Source: an uncultured Prevotella sp. (GTDB lineage: Bacteria > Bacteroidota > Bacteroidia > Bacteroidales > Bacteroidaceae). From it: 5,754 bases of DNA. Below are positions 1 to 5,754 of this stretch, in pieces; the stretch's first letter is position 1, and every line of letters begins with the position of its first letter. A program made the translations under genes and the position numbers. Location of the stretch: assembly GCA_934229335.1 (NCBI GenBank), contig CAKQDQ010000145.1, positions 1 to 5,754 of the forward strand, in the 5' to 3' direction. The notes beneath the pieces are model-generated. The model saw only the letters and a list, made by a program, of their open reading frames with translations. It did not search any database and was not told the origin of the DNA.

Positions 1-73
1 GCCAATAACAGCCCGTACAAACCTAAATCCGAAACTTCAGTACCTAATATAACCATAAGGATTCTTACATTAT

Positions 74-361
74 TCAAGTCATATTAGTCCTATACTTCAT
101 CGGTGTTATTCGGGTTAATTTCTTAAATAATCGGATAAAGTAAGATGGGTCATTAAAACCTAACTTATAAGCTATTTCCTGCACAGACCAGTCTTCTGTA
201 ACAAGCAACACCTGCGCACGCTCTATTTTCTTTTTATTTACATATGCCAAAGGCGACTCTCCCATGTTTTTAGTAAAAAGTCGTATGAAATGAGATTGGG
301 CGACACACACTATAGAAGCTAAGTCATCTACTTTTATTTCTCTATCTATTGGATGACAATT
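74..361 (-). pseudogene. AraC-family transcriptional regulator, C-terminal DNA-binding domain only (5'-truncated)
   Basis: This open frame encodes an almost complete AraC/XylS-type double helix-turn-helix domain. The first HTH reads DREIKVDDLASIVCVAQS then HFIRLF. A linker follows (GESPLAYVNKKKIERAQVLL), then the second HTH, SVQEIAYKLGFNDPSYF, and the family-typical ending FKKLTRITPMKYR just before the TGA at 74-76. The only start-like codon is a GTG at 308-310, which would cut off the first helix. Homology instead continues upstream to about 349-355, and the frame meets a TAG at 362-364. AraC regulators normally have a sensor or cupin N-terminal domain of 150 or more residues, or in Bacteroidetes a huge hybrid two-component sensor ahead of this domain. 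None of that is present. I infer a broken regulator, or a misassembled end of one. Its ligand and targets cannot be told. In Bacteroidetes such regulators often sit beside secreted glycan-handling genes, which fits the neighbour starting at about 350. Confidence 0.8.
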
Positions 362-1572
362 CTACTCCTATCGTTGATAAACTGAACGCAAATGGGTGGG
401 TTCGTTTAGATGGTCTGACTGCTGATATGGATTACTCACAATACTATTTTACCTTATTGGACCATTCCTTAGGACTACCTATCGTAGCCTCGCCTTCTTC
501 TGGTGACAAAAACTGGAGCGGGACTTACGCAATGTGCTATTCCAGTAACGCTAATGCCAACACCGATGCCTCGGCTGTATGGACGATAGATGCTTTTGAC
601 AAGCAGGAAAAGGGATTCGCCATCGGACAAAATCTTAAAAAGATTATATTGACAAACCTTATTGACCCCAAACGACACTTTCGCACTGAAGGATGGAGCA
701 AAATAGTTTGGCAAACATATAGTGACTTTGGCAAGAATGGTAACTACAATAGCGACGGCAATCGTTCTATTGCCTTTCTTGAACCTTTCTATTCAGAAAA
801 GGATGGCTGGTCTTTCAAGAATCAGACAAGTGAGGCTTTTATTGGTCCTTGGGAAGACGGAGAAGCAAAAGAGGGGCAAGAATTTTCTGCCAACAAAACA
901 GCAGAGCAAGCTGGGTATTTCGACATTTATGCCATCAGCCGAACTAAATGGATGCAACAATACGAGAATTTAGAGAAGATAAAAGGTGATACGAAAATCA
1001 ATGTTTCTTATCTTATCACAAACAACAGCTTTGAACGCTTTGACGAAAACCGTAAACCTATCGGATGGGTTCTTACTGGAGATGGCGAAATAGAACGTGA
1101 CTGGTTAAATGGTTGTGACGGAACTTTATATATGAATAATTGGCAATCTAATGGTCATTTAAGCGATAGGTCTATTTGTCAAACTATCAACGCACTTCCC
1201 AAAGGGAAATACCGTCTCACGGTTTATCGTATGAGTGCTGGAGAAAATGCTTTTTTATTTGCAAATGATAAAGAACAACCTATTGGAAGCAATGGCGAAA
1301 TAGGAGAAGATGTCTCTTTGGATTTTGAAATTAAGGACAAAACAGATGTAACTTTGGGAATAAAACTTGACGGATTTACTTCCAACAACTTAAAGTTTGA
1401 TAATTTCCGTCTTACATACTTAGGTGATTCTATTGATGACCCGACCAACATTGAGAATGTTTCCAAAACGAAAACACAAAAGGCAAACTTATATAACATC
1501 TTAGGACAAAAAATTCATCAGCCACAGAAAGGTATCAACATAATAAATGGCAAAAAGTTTGTACAAAAATAA
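349..1572 (+). CDS. secreted protein with carbohydrate-binding-like module and C-terminal sorting tail (5'-truncated)
   Basis: The frame is open from 316 (in-frame TAG at 313-315) to a TAA at 1570-1572. The only upstream start-like codon is a TTG at 349, and the first ATG is at 427. There is no signal peptide, although the rest looks extracellular, so the 5' end is probably missing. Residues 1-217, counted from the TTG, are rich in Asn, Ser, Trp and Tyr with motifs such as GPWEDGE and SANKTAEQAGYFDIYAISR; I do not recognise the family. Residues about 218-358 resemble the beta-sandwich, galactose-binding-like modules of Bacteroidetes glycan-active proteins. They start with YLITNNSFERF, followed by a Gly-Trp, MNNWQSNG, a QTI-N-LPKGKYRLTVYR strand pair and a final FDNFRLTYLG. 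Residues 367-407 are a tail ending in LYNILGQKI and KGINIINGKKFVQK, like type-IX-secretion or surface-anchoring tails of Prevotella and Bacteroides proteins. A role in glycan binding or degradation is inference; no catalytic motif is visible. Confidence 0.65.
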   Translation: MDDNSTPIVDKLNANGWVRLDGLTADMDYSQYYFTLLDHSLGLPIVASPSSGDKNWSGTYAMCYSSNANANTDASAVWTIDAFDKQEKGFAIGQNLKKIILTNLIDPKRHFRTEGWSKIVWQTYSDFGKNGNYNSDGNRSIAFLEPFYSEKDGWSFKNQTSEAFIGPWEDGEAKEGQEFSANKTAEQAGYFDIYAISRTKWMQQYENLEKIKGDTKINVSYLITNNSFERFDENRKPIGWVLTGDGEIERDWLNGCDGTLYMNNWQSNGHLSDRSICQTINALPKGKYRLTVYRMSAGENAFLFANDKEQPIGSNGEIGEDVSLDFEIKDKTDVTLGIKLDGFTSNNLKFDNFRLTYLGDSIDDPTNIENVSKTKTQKANLYNILGQKIHQPQKGINIINGKKFVQK

Positions 1573-1610
1573 TCATTTGTACATAAAGTCTTAAAAGGCA
1601 GATTTACGTA

Positions 1611-1651
1611 GTACGGCGTCTTGGTTACCATAAAGAATCTGGACGCTGTAC
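1611..1651. repeat. inverted repeat (hairpin) downstream of the secreted-protein gene
   Basis: GTACGGCGTC at 1611-1620 pairs with GACGCTGTAC at 1642-1651 through 10 base pairs, one of them G-U in RNA, around a 21-base loop. No T-run follows on either side, so it is not a classical terminator. It lies about 40 bases after the secreted-protein stop and could be an mRNA 3'-end structure or a remnant of something else. Its function is unknown. Confidence 0.4.
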
Positions 1652-1725
1652 ACTATTGAGTGGTTCTATAAACACACTATTTCACTCTTTTGAAAAAACA
1701 GTGGGATATGACTATAACTGTACTC

Positions 1726-1769
1726 AAAAAAGAAAGGCGCAATTCATACGAATTACGCCTTTCCTTTTT
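1726..1769. terminator. bidirectional Rho-independent terminator
   Basis: The arms at 1732-1745 (GAAAGGCGCAATTC) and 1750-1763 (GAATTACGCCTTTC) are complementary over 14 positions. There is one C-A mismatch (1740/1755) and a four-base loop, ATAC. On the plus strand a T5 run follows (1765-1769). On the minus strand the A-run at 1726-1731 becomes a T-run. The hairpin lies between two convergent genes, the secreted-protein gene ending at 1572 and purA ending at 1806, so it can serve both. The stem strength and paired T-tracts make this call firm from sequence alone. Confidence 0.85.
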
Positions 1770-1805
1770 AAGCTATCAAGTATTATTACTTGTATATCTA
1801 AACGT

Positions 1806-3077
1806 TTATTTTCTTACGATTGTCTGCTCACGATCAGGACCAATAGATACTATCTTGATAGGTGTCTCTAACTGCTCCTCAAGGAAGTCTATGTAATCCT
1901 TGAACTCCTGTGGGAAATCTTCTTCAGAAGTCATCTTTGTCATATCGCAATTCCATCCCTTTATCTCTTTATATACAGGCTCTATGCCGTGCTCTATATC
2001 ATAAGGGAAGTCTGGAGTCTCTACACCGTTTACCTTGTACGCTACGCAAGCCTTGATGGTGTCAAATGTATCGAGAACGTCACTCTTCATCATGATAAGC
2101 TGGGTTACACCGTTCACCATGATAGAGTAACGAAGGGCTACGAGGTCTATCCAGCCACAACGACGCTCTCTACCTGTCACGGCTCCATACTCATGACCTA
2201 TATCACGCATCTTCTTACCTGTCTCATCAAACAGCTCTGTTGGGAATGGACCTGCTCCAACACGTGTACAGTATGCCTTCATTATGCCATAAACCTCACC
2301 TATCTTGTTTGGTCCAAGACCAAGACCTGTACATGCACCAGCACAAATGGTGTTGCTTGATGTTACGAAAGGATAAGAACCGAAATCAACATCGAGCATC
2401 GTGCCCTGCGCACCCTCACAAAGGATTGACTTGCCGGCCTTCAACACCTTATTGACTTCATGCTCAGAATCTACTATTTGGAATTGCTTAAGATACTCGA
2501 TGCCCTCAAGCCACTTCTTCTCTACTTCTGTGATGTCGTAGTTGGTATAGTTCATTGCACGCAACTGCTCTTCATGGCGAGCTTTATGCGCTGCATATTT
2601 CTCTTCAAAATTATCAAGAATGTCGCCTACACGAAGTCCTGTACGGGCTATCTTGTCTGAATACGTAGGACCTATACCTTTACCTGTCGTGCCTACCTTA
2701 TTTTTTCCTTTTGACGCCTCTATCGCTGCGTCAAGCACACGGTGGGTTGGCATAATAAGATGTGCTTTCTTTGAGATGTGCAGACGTGACTTCAAGTCAT
2801 GTCCACTCTTCTCCAAGTCCTTAGCTTCGTCCATAAAGAGATCTGGGGCAAGCACTACTCCATTACCTATTATGTTCACCTTTCCACCCTGAAATATTCC
2901 TGATGGAATGGAACGAAGAACATACTTCTCGCCATTAAACTCCAATGTATGTCCTGCATTTGGACCTCCTTGGAATCGTGCAATAACGTCATACTTCGGA
3001 GTAAGCACGTCAACGACCTTGCCTTTACCCTCGTCTCCCCACTGTAAACCGAGGAGCACATCTACTTTACCTGTCAT
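1806..3077 (-). CDS. purA: adenylosuccinate synthetase
   Basis: PurA joins IMP and aspartate using GTP to make adenylosuccinate, the first committed step from IMP to AMP, as a cytosolic homodimer. The 423-residue product has the usual family length and all the signature elements. QWGDEGKGK at 12-20 is the glycine-rich phosphate loop with the catalytic Asp14. NAGHT at 40-44 holds the catalytic His43. GTTGKGIGP (129-137) and EGAQGTMLD (221-229) are IMP-site segments. TGRERR (301-306) is the flexible aspartate and IMP loop with the conserved arginines. KSDVLD (331-336) belongs to the GTP guanine pocket, and GPDREQTI lies near the C terminus. The ATG at 3075-3077 gives the normal short N terminus (MTGKVDVLLG). 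The gene is intact. It is transcribed away from folC across a 171-base gap with its own promoter (3199-3230) and ends against the terminator at 1726-1769. Confidence 0.98.
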   Translation of the reverse strand: MTGKVDVLLGLQWGDEGKGKVVDVLTPKYDVIARFQGGPNAGHTLEFNGEKYVLRSIPSGIFQGGKVNIIGNGVVLAPDLFMDEAKDLEKSGHDLKSRLHISKKAHLIMPTHRVLDAAIEASKGKNKVGTTGKGIGPTYSDKIARTGLRVGDILDNFEEKYAAHKARHEEQLRAMNYTNYDITEVEKKWLEGIEYLKQFQIVDSEHEVNKVLKAGKSILCEGAQGTMLDVDFGSYPFVTSSNTICAGACTGLGLGPNKIGEVYGIMKAYCTRVGAGPFPTELFDETGKKMRDIGHEYGAVTGRERRCGWIDLVALRYSIMVNGVTQLIMMKSDVLDTFDTIKACVAYKVNGVETPDFPYDIEHGIEPVYKEIKGWNCDMTKMTSEEDFPQEFKDYIDFLEEQLETPIKIVSIGPDREQTIVRK

Positions 3078-3102
3078 AATAGTATTCTGTTTTTATGAAT
3101 AT

Positions 3103-3150
3103 AATTCTTTGTTTACGGGCTTTTTGTCATTCGTAAACGACCAAAGAATT
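3103..3150 (-). promoter_or_regulatory. imperfect hairpin in the purA 5' leader
   Basis: In the predicted purA transcript the segment at 3150-3142 (AATTCTTTG) can pair with 3111-3103 (CAAAGAATT) over 9 base pairs. The segment at 3137-3132 (TTTACG) pairs with 3117-3112 (CGTAAA) over 6. A four-base bulge (3138-3141) lies on one side and the loop is about 14 bases. The structure begins 25 bases before the purA ATG and lies inside a leader of roughly 115 bases. No U-run follows, so it does not look like a terminator. It might be an operator for a dimeric regulator, a translation-control or mRNA-stability element, or chance. It does not match any purine riboswitch I know. Confidence 0.45.
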
Positions 3151-3198
3151 AGTAGCTTCATAACTTTATTTTAGCTGTTGCAGCCACGTAATTCCATG

Positions 3199-3230
3199 CA
3201 AATTTAGTTATTTTTTCACAAACAGCCAAA
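3199..3230 (-). promoter_or_regulatory. Bacteroidetes-type promoter for purA
   Basis: Read on the minus strand, TTTG (3230-3227) is followed after exactly 20 bases (3226-3207) by TAAATTTG (3206-3199). The known primary sigma-factor consensus of Bacteroides is TTTG at -33 and TAnnTTTG at -7, about 19-21 bases apart, so every consensus position matches. Transcription should start a few bases downstream, near 3192-3195, giving purA a leader of about 115 bases. The promoter sits just after the folC stop, so purA need not depend on readthrough from dnaJ-folC. Confidence 0.75.
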
Positions 3231-3248
3231 CTTTATTATAAAAAAAAC

Positions 3249-4595
3249 TTACGATAACAGGTCGGCTACCACATAACTACTACCTCCCACGAATATCATA
3301 TCGCCAGCAGAACTCATTGAAAGAGCTTTCGCATATGCGTCTTTTACAGTATGATAAGCATCTCCTCTTAAGTTTTTCTCTAATGCTAACGTTTTTACCT
3401 TTTCTACTTTTATTGCCCTATGTGTTGATGCCTGAGTAAAGTAATATTCTGCATATTGCGGAAGCAAACTCATTACCGCATCTATGTCTTTATCGTCTAC
3501 CATACCAAAGACTATGCGGAGGTGGGCATCTTTATACTGTTGCTTCCTTCTATTATATGTCTCTTGTATCTGCTTGGAAAGATACTGCCACCCTGCTAAG
3601 TTATGACCTGTATCACAGATAACTAAAGGCTCACGGTTTAATGTCTGCCAACGCCCCATCAGTCCTGTTTGCGAACATACATTCTCCATTGACTGGCGAA
3701 CTATGTCTATTAGCGTTATACCTCGTTCACGATTATGGTCGGTTAGTATTTTTAGCCCTACTCTCTTCATTGCTCTTGCTAACGGTAACAGCGCATGAAG
3801 TATGGTGTTTACGTTTTTTTCTTGGCAGTCGCCCGATAGCTCTCCTTTTAATACACCGAAACAGTTTGTATCGTATATTCTCTTACCATCAGCGTCTATC
3901 TTGCTTGACTTTATATAAGGTGTATCTTGTGCAAAAGTTATTGGGGCTTGCATTTCTAATGCCTTTTTCTCAAACACGCTTCTTGTTTCGGGCACATCTT
4001 CACCTATTACTACTGGCACTCCTTTCTTTATTATACCTGCTTTTTCTGAAGCTATCTTGGCAAGTGTATCTCCCAAGAATCCTGTATGGTCGAATGAGAT
4101 ATTGGTGATAATACTCAATAGCGGGGTTATAATATTCGTACAATCCAAGCGTCCGCCAAGTCCGACTTCTATTATCGCGATGTCAACTTCTTTATCAGCA
4201 AAGTATTTAAATGCCAATGCTGTTGTCAACTCAAAGAATGATGGTTGTAATGGTTCAAAGAATTTCTTCTCTGCCTCAACAAAATCCATTACGTATTCAT
4301 GCTCTATCGGCTTACCGTTCACACGTATACGCTCATTAAAATCTACAAGGTGGGGCGAGGTGTAAAGTCCTACTCTGTATCCTGCGTTCTGCAATAATGC
4401 TGCTATAGTGTGTGAAACTGAGCCTTTTCCATTAGTACCAGCAACATGGACTGTGTAATATCTACGATGTGGGTGCCCGAAATGTTCGTCTAAAGCGAGT
4501 GTATTGCTCAACCCTTCCTTATACGCACCAGCGCCCACCTTTTCAAAGGCAGGCGCTGCATTATACAGATAATCTAACGTTTCTTTATATGTCAT
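3249..4595 (-). CDS. folC: folylpolyglutamate synthase / dihydrofolate synthase (Mur ligase family)
   Basis: FolC is a cytosolic ATP-dependent ligase that adds glutamate to folates. In many bacteria it also couples dihydropteroate to glutamate to make dihydrofolate; whether this one does both cannot be read from sequence. The 448 residues cover the whole family. GTNGKGS at 53-59 is the P-loop, followed by YTSPHLVDFNERIRV (78-92), the folate-side loop. FFELTTALAF (120-129), EVGLGGRLDCTN (143-154) and FDHTGFLG (168-175) are the Mg-ATP site. SEKAGIIK (183-190) holds the Lys185 expected to be carbamylated. The C-terminal domain has CDTGHNLAGW (327-336), where many homologues read D-G/A-AHN-P-G, then FGMVDDKD (363-370) and a final GGSSYVVADLL. 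The ATG at 4593-4595 lies two bases after the dnaJ stop, so the pair is probably co-transcribed and translationally coupled. The TAA at 3249-3251 is followed by a T8 run without a convincing stem. Confidence 0.95.
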   Translation of the reverse strand: MTYKETLDYLYNAAPAFEKVGAGAYKEGLSNTLALDEHFGHPHRRYYTVHVAGTNGKGSVSHTIAALLQNAGYRVGLYTSPHLVDFNERIRVNGKPIEHEYVMDFVEAEKKFFEPLQPSFFELTTALAFKYFADKEVDIAIIEVGLGGRLDCTNIITPLLSIITNISFDHTGFLGDTLAKIASEKAGIIKKGVPVVIGEDVPETRSVFEKKALEMQAPITFAQDTPYIKSSKIDADGKRIYDTNCFGVLKGELSGDCQEKNVNTILHALLPLARAMKRVGLKILTDHNRERGITLIDIVRQSMENVCSQTGLMGRWQTLNREPLVICDTGHNLAGWQYLSKQIQETYNRRKQQYKDAHLRIVFGMVDDKDIDAVMSLLPQYAEYYFTQASTHRAIKVEKVKTLALEKNLRGDAYHTVKDAYAKALSMSSAGDMIFVGGSSYVVADLLS

Positions 4596-4597
4596 AA

Positions 4598-5754
4598 TTA
4601 TGCAAAATAGCTACGGAATCTGTCAAAGATATTCTTTTTTGTGTCCTTATCACCACGGAAGTTCTCTGCGTCTCTAAAGCTCTCCAGAGCTTTCTTCTCT
4701 TCCTTGTTAAGGACTTTTGGTACATAGACGCTTATATTGACTAACATATCTCCTGTACCATAACCATATCCCTGTACGGCTGGCAAACCTTTACCTCTCA
4801 GACGTAGGGTCTTTCCTGGCTGGGTTCCTGGTTCTATCTTTACCTTCAACTTGGTGTTTTCTATAGTAGGTATCTCTACTTCTCCACCAAGAGCTGCTGT
4901 AGGGAAATCAAGTAACAGATTATATATTAAATCTTTACCATCACGAATAAATACATCGTTATGTTCTTCCTCTATGAATACTTTGATATCGCCTGGAACA
5001 CCGTTTCGTCTTCCTGCATTACCCTTTCCTGGTACATTAACAACCATACCGTCTTGTACACCTGCGGGGATATGTACTTCTATGACTTCTTCACCGCGCT
5101 CTACGCCTTCGCCATGACATTTAGTACACTTGTTCTTTATTACCTTACCCTCGCCTCCGCAAGTTGGACAAACACTTTGGCTTTGCATCATGCCGAAGAT
5201 GCTTCTCTGCTGTCTTACAACATAACCTGATCCATGACACGTTGGACAGGTCTCTGTAGCTGAACCTGCTGCCGCTCCAGAACCATGACAGCATGAGCAC
5301 GTCACGTCTTTACGAACCTTGAACTTCTTTGTAACACCTGTTGCTACTTCTTGAAGATTTAGGCGCACTTTCAACTTCAAATCGGAGCCACGATGTACTT
5401 GTCTGGCTGAACTGTAACCGCCGCGTCTTCCACCATCACCGAATATGTCTCCAAACATAGAGAAGATATCGTCCATAGAGAAGCCACCTCCACCGAAGCC
5501 GCCACTGAAGCCGCCATCACCGAAACCGCCTCCTGGTGTGTTAAAGCCAAACTGGTCATACTGCTGTCTTTTCTTGTCATCAGATAAGACCGCATATGCT
5601 TCCGCTGCTTCCTTAAACTTTTCCTCTGCTTCTTTCTTTTCAGCATCACTCTTGCCCTGTTGACGATCTGGGTGATACTTAATGGCAATCTTACGATATG
5701 CCTTTTTTATATCTGCAGTACTGGCACTTTTGTCTACGCCAAGCACCTCATAAT
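4598..5754 (-). CDS. dnaJ: molecular chaperone DnaJ (Hsp40), N-terminal end cut by the window
   Basis: DnaJ delivers unfolded clients to DnaK and stimulates its ATPase, normally with the exchange factor GrpE. The frame runs off the right edge: before the GTG at 5746 the codons for Tyr and Glu continue the classic ...[12 protein letters not shown] start, so only about 5-6 residues are outside the window and the GTG is not the start. Counting from that GTG, the J domain holds the HPD triad at 25-27. A Gly/Phe-rich linker spans about 66-115 with a [11 protein letters not shown] segment. The zinc domain has four CxxCxGxG repeats (cysteines 150/153, 167/170, 193/196, 207/210). The two beta-sandwich client-binding domains and the dimerisation tail follow, ending FDRFRSYFA. 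All class I DnaJ features are intact. It lies directly upstream of folC with a two-base gap. In Bacteroidetes grpE usually precedes dnaJ and would lie beyond 5754, but that cannot be seen here. Confidence 0.97.
   Translation of the reverse strand, partial: YEVLGVDKSASTADIKKAYRKIAIKYHPDRQQGKSDAEKKEAEEKFKEAAEAYAVLSDDKKRQQYDQFGFNTPGGGFGDGGFSGGFGGGGFSMDDIFSMFGDIFGDGGRRGGYSSARQVHRGSDLKLKVRLNLQEVATGVTKKFKVRKDVTCSCCHGSGAAAGSATETCPTCHGSGYVVRQQRSIFGMMQSQSVCPTCGGEGKVIKNKCTKCHGEGVERGEEVIEVHIPAGVQDGMVVNVPGKGNAGRRNGVPGDIKVFIEEEHNDVFIRDGKDLIYNLLLDFPTAALGGEVEIPTIENTKLKVKIEPGTQPGKTLRLRGKGLPAVQGYGYGTGDMLVNISVYVPKVLNKEEKKALESFRDAENFRGDKDTKKNIFDRFRSYFA

Noticed and set aside
1..73. Short open frames at the left edge, such as a minus-strand frame starting with an ATG at 54-56 and a plus-strand frame ending at 85-87.
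   Set aside because: Each is under 30 codons inside the window, has no recognisable motif, and the plus-strand one overlaps the AraC 3' end. There is not enough to support a gene.
316..349. Hydrophobic plus-strand stretch (HLLLFLYLL) just before the TTG at 349, which could be mistaken for a signal peptide.
   Set aside because: It has no start codon in front of it before the stop at 313-315, and it is exactly the antisense of the conserved AraC residues DREIKVDDL, so the hydrophobicity is a by-product of that coding.
1600..1665. Short frames across the 1611-1651 hairpin on both strands that read like plausible protein fragments.
   Set aside because: They are 16-22 codons between stops, with no start context and no family I can name; chance is sufficient.
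3231..3275. T8 run on the minus strand right after the folC stop as a possible folC terminator.
   Set aside because: The sequence ahead of it can form only a stem of about three base pairs, far too weak for intrinsic termination.
3641..4108. Long plus-strand open frame of 155 codons opposite folC.
   Set aside because: It is the antisense shadow of a clearly conserved folC frame, is rich in Leu, Ser and Phe without a domain pattern, and has no promoter.
5445..5663. Proline- and lysine-rich plus-strand frame opposite dnaJ.
   Set aside because: The PPKPP repeats are simply the reverse complement of the DnaJ Gly/Phe-rich linker codons.

Overview
The window looks like chromosomal DNA from a Bacteroidales bacterium, most likely Prevotella-like. 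Three things support this: the style of the PurA, FolC and DnaJ proteins, a near-perfect Bacteroidetes-type promoter (TTTG, 20 bases, TAAATTTG) upstream of purA, and a secreted protein ending in a 'YNILGQKI...KGINIINGKK' tail of the type-IX-secretion sorting kind. The genus is an inference; the phylum is well supported.

Layout. The left edge (1-73) holds nothing I can name. Positions 74 to about 350 carry, on the minus strand, only the C-terminal DNA-binding domain of an AraC-family regulator. From about 350 to 1572, on the plus strand, runs a protein with an extracellular carbohydrate-binding-like module and a sorting tail, but without a believable start codon or signal peptide. The two fragments are back to back and both lose their 5' parts at the same place. 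This suggests a deletion or rearrangement, or an assembly misjoin. Positions 1573-1805 are a convergent intergenic region with a strong hairpin that can terminate transcription from both sides. Everything to its right is a minus-strand housekeeping block. Read in the direction of transcription it is dnaJ (5' end cut by the window edge), folC two bases after the dnaJ stop, then a 171-base gap holding a promoter and a structured leader, then purA.

Function. DnaJ is the Hsp40 co-chaperone, FolC adds glutamate to folates (and may also make dihydrofolate), and PurA commits IMP to AMP synthesis. FolC and PurA are loosely linked, since folates supply one-carbon units for purine synthesis. The strong promoter in front of purA suggests that it is transcribed separately from dnaJ-folC, at least in part.

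I see no mobile element, CRISPR array, RNA gene, toxin-antitoxin pair or defence system. The three right-hand genes are ordinary. The points worth a second look are the junction near 350, the purA leader structure, and the N-terminal half of the secreted protein, whose family I do not recognise.
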